Below, one piece after another: positions 62,342 to 64,000 of a DNA stretch of 64,000 bases. The position numbers and the translations under genes are program-made. Numbering within the stretch: the first letter of the stretch is position 1; each line of letters begins with the position of its first letter. The notes beneath the pieces are model-generated. The model had not been told where the DNA came from, searched no databases, and saw only the letters and a list, made by a program, of their open reading frames with translations. The DNA is from Bradyrhizobium diazoefficiens (GTDB lineage: Bacteria > Pseudomonadota > Alphaproteobacteria > Rhizobiales > Xanthobacteraceae). The DNA is taken from NCBI RefSeq assembly GCF_016616425.1, contig NZ_CP067101.1, forward strand, positions 6,386,001-6,450,000, in the 5' to 3' direction.

Positions 62342-63745
62342 TCATTTGAGATAACCCATGATTATCAGGACGACCGTGACTGTAACTGCGCCGCCGATCC
62401 GGGTCGCGATCTGTGCGAACGGCATCAGTTGCATACGATTGGCGGCGGTGAGGATCGCGACGTCCCCAGTGCCGCCCTGGCCACTGTGGCAAGCATTCAC
62501 GATCGCCGTCTCGATCGGGTACATGTTCATGAAGCGACCGACCGCGAAGCCAGTCGCCATGATCGTGACAACGGTCGACACGATGGTGACGATGTTGGCA
62601 AAGTGAAACGCCGCGACCAGCTTGGCCCATGGCGTCAGCGCGACACCGATCGCGAACAGCAGTGGATAGGTCATGCTGGTCCGCGCGAATTCGTAGACGA
62701 CCAATCCACCCTGCTGAAGCTCGGGCGACACGGCCCGGCTCAGCTTGGCGAGCACCGCCAGGAACAGCATTGCCACCGGCGCCGGCACCCCAAACAAATG
62801 GTGGCAGAGCACGCCGAGCAGATAGAGCGCGATCCCGGTCAAGCCTGCGGCCGCAATCGCGGTCACGCCGACAGGGCCGACGCCCTGCTCCTTACCGCCC
62901 TCCCCGTGCGCGTCCTGGATGTCGAGGTCGCGATCGCTGTGCGGCTGCAGGCGACCCTCGCCTGTGAGCTGCGGGTATTTCTTGCCAATGAAGTTGAGCG
63001 CGCCGGAGAGAAGGATGGCCGTCAGGCTTCCCAGCATCACCGGCGGCAGCACTTGCGCAAACACCTCACCCTGCGGCACGCCGGTCGATGCGGCATATCC
63101 GATCGACAGCGGGATTGCGCCCTCGCCCACGCCGCCGGCCATGATCGGCACGACCACGTAGAAAAACGTGTGGGACGCACCAAGCCCGAGCGCGGTGCCG
63201 ACGGCAGTACCGACTATCGCGGCCACGACAGAGCCGAGCGCGAGCGGCACGAATATTTTCAGGAAGCCTCGGATCAGGACCTCGCGGTCCATCGCAAAGA
63301 TGCTGCCGACGATGATGGAGGCGATGAAAAGGTAGAGAAAGTTGGTCGACCTGGTGAAGTCGATGATCGATTTTTCGACCTGCAGCGGAATCAGGTGATA
63401 GAAAGCCAGGGCGGACGGAATGAAGGTGGCGAAGATTGCGCCGGCACCCATGCTGCGTAGCACCGGCAGCCGTTTGCCGAGCTCGGCGCAGGTGAACCCG
63501 CCGAGTATCAGCACCACGATCATGGTCGGCCCGTCCGACTTGATCTCGCCGGTATAGACAAGGGCGGCTACGAGAACAATGAGCACGAGATAAATCGGGA
63601 GCGGAATGATTCCCACCCGGGTATCCGTCAGGCGCCACCATCCTTCAGGCCAGAAGCGGCGGACGATATCCACCGTGTTTGTAGCTACCGGCTGCGCGGT
63701 GATCTCGTGATGCGCGACAATCCCGCTTGCGTCCTGCGACGACAT
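62342..63745 (-). CDS. 2-hydroxycarboxylate transporter (CitS/MaeN-type)
   Basis: 467 aa from the ATG at 63745 (MSSQDASGIVAHHEITAQPV), preceded by GGGAGGAGG; an upstream in-frame start at 63805 lacks one. About eleven membrane helices. It contains the two family reentrant-loop motifs with GGxG: PIMAGGVGEGAIPLSIGYA and ACHSGQGGTGDVAIL. It imports citrate, malate or similar 2-hydroxycarboxylates with Na+ or H+. No two-component regulator or citrate lyase genes are adjacent. The 255 bp from 63746 to the window end hold only its promoter region. Confidence 0.9.
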   Translation of the reverse strand: MSSQDASGIVAHHEITAQPVATNTVDIVRRFWPEGWWRLTDTRVGIIPLPIYLVLIVLVAALVYTGEIKSDGPTMIVVLILGGFTCAELGKRLPVLRSMGAGAIFATFIPSALAFYHLIPLQVEKSIIDFTRSTNFLYLFIASIIVGSIFAMDREVLIRGFLKIFVPLALGSVVAAIVGTAVGTALGLGASHTFFYVVVPIMAGGVGEGAIPLSIGYAASTGVPQGEVFAQVLPPVMLGSLTAILLSGALNFIGKKYPQLTGEGRLQPHSDRDLDIQDAHGEGGKEQGVGPVGVTAIAAAGLTGIALYLLGVLCHHLFGVPAPVAMLFLAVLAKLSRAVSPELQQGGLVVYEFARTSMTYPLLFAIGVALTPWAKLVAAFHFANIVTIVSTVVTIMATGFAVGRFMNMYPIETAIVNACHSGQGGTGDVAILTAANRMQLMPFAQIATRIGGAVTVTVVLIIMGYLK

Positions 63746-64000
63746 GTCTAGCCTCCTCCCGCTTGTGCTCTTCGCCGGCGGTCGATGAGCGCCCGTGCCG
63801 CGCAAACGGTGGATGGCGAACGTCTTTGTTCCGGTCGTTTTGTTCGGCGGAATGATAAATCGTCCGACCTGTCAGCAACCTGTCACGCCAGGCGTCTGGT
63901 TTGGCTTTCGAGTGGTCACGGCCTCATTGCGGGGGAAAAAGCGTTCGTGCGAGGCTTGGTGAGAGGAACCTCTGCCTCGCAGGGCGTCAGGCGATTTGTG

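Noticed and set aside
1..64000. tRNA or rRNA genes and attachment sites
   Set aside because: I looked for T-loop-like GGTTCGAATCC patterns and flanking direct repeats and found none I could support.

Overview
The window looks like chromosome or a large replicon of a Bradyrhizobium-type alphaproteobacterium (Nitrobacteraceae). The reasons are the high GC content, the copies of an intergenic repeat I associate with Bradyrhizobium (about 2931-4210), a complete fixNOQP-fixGHIS / fixLJ / fixK set, a ROSE-type RNA thermometer on an hsp20 gene, and many decayed insertion sequences. Everything here comes from reading the sequence; no database search was run.

Layout. (1) 1-4.2 kb is plasmid/ICE-like: a ParB-family gene running off the left edge, an ArdC-type antirestriction gene, a small ORF and a secreted nuclease. 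Both ParB and ardC are preceded by the same covarying two-helix RNA, which resembles the published radC motif. (2) 4.5-5.1 kb carries fixK. (3) 5.4-12 kb is an AT-richer island: two exported or membrane-anchored hypothetical proteins, a broken IS5-type transposase, and a 1185-residue P-loop NTPase that I cannot place in a named family. (4) 12.2-24.6 kb, all on the minus strand, is the microaerobic respiration block: fixLJ, a 75-aa gene, hemN, a DUF6455-like gene, fixNOQP and fixGHIS. Three FixK boxes divide it into transcription units, and two of them overlap the stop codon of the preceding gene. (5) 24.7-30.8 kb holds small genes, an outer-membrane barrel, hsp20 with a thermometer leader, two genes broken by nonsense codons (one a pseudoazurin), an ECF-like sigma factor with a membrane partner, and two tiny overlapping membrane peptides. 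(6) 31.3-37.5 kb is a propane/soluble di-iron monooxygenase operon, mimABCD plus a dedicated GroEL-like chaperonin, behind a sigma-54 promoter.

(7) 37.5-45.7 kb is a graveyard: IS110 and IS5 scraps, a frameshifted DUF3223 gene, an antitoxin-like ORF without a start codon, a DUF2130 nuclease-like gene and several orphan genes. (8) 45.7-49.3 kb has three co-directional genes: a CDP-alcohol phosphatidyltransferase, a formyltransferase and an AsnB-type amidotransferase. (9) 49.6-60.5 kb is a transport/hydrolysis locus: a C39-like peptidase, an Opp/Dpp importer with a Tat-signal binding protein, an alkaline-phosphatase-superfamily phosphodiesterase, a PhnF/HutC-type GntR regulator and a CapA-like protein. 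A near-identical 34-bp promoter/operator lies upstream of both the importer operon and capA, which ties them into one predicted regulon. (10) 60.6-63.8 kb has remnants (a second copy of the outer-membrane gene segment, an AbiEii toxin C-terminus, a Gly-rich tail, a possible ThDP enzyme) and a 2-hydroxycarboxylate transporter.

How the parts work together. Low oxygen should inactivate heme-bound FixL inhibition, and FixL~P should activate FixJ, which (by analogy) turns on fixK. FixK then binds the three boxes here to induce the cbb3 oxidase, its copper/heme maturation genes and oxygen-independent heme synthesis. The mim operon needs sigma-54 and an activator, which is not encoded in this window. 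The best candidates for something undescribed are the large NTPase, the GntR-operator regulon with its C39/PhnG-like appendage, the CDP-alcohol/formyl/amidotransferase trio, and the tiny membrane-peptide pair.
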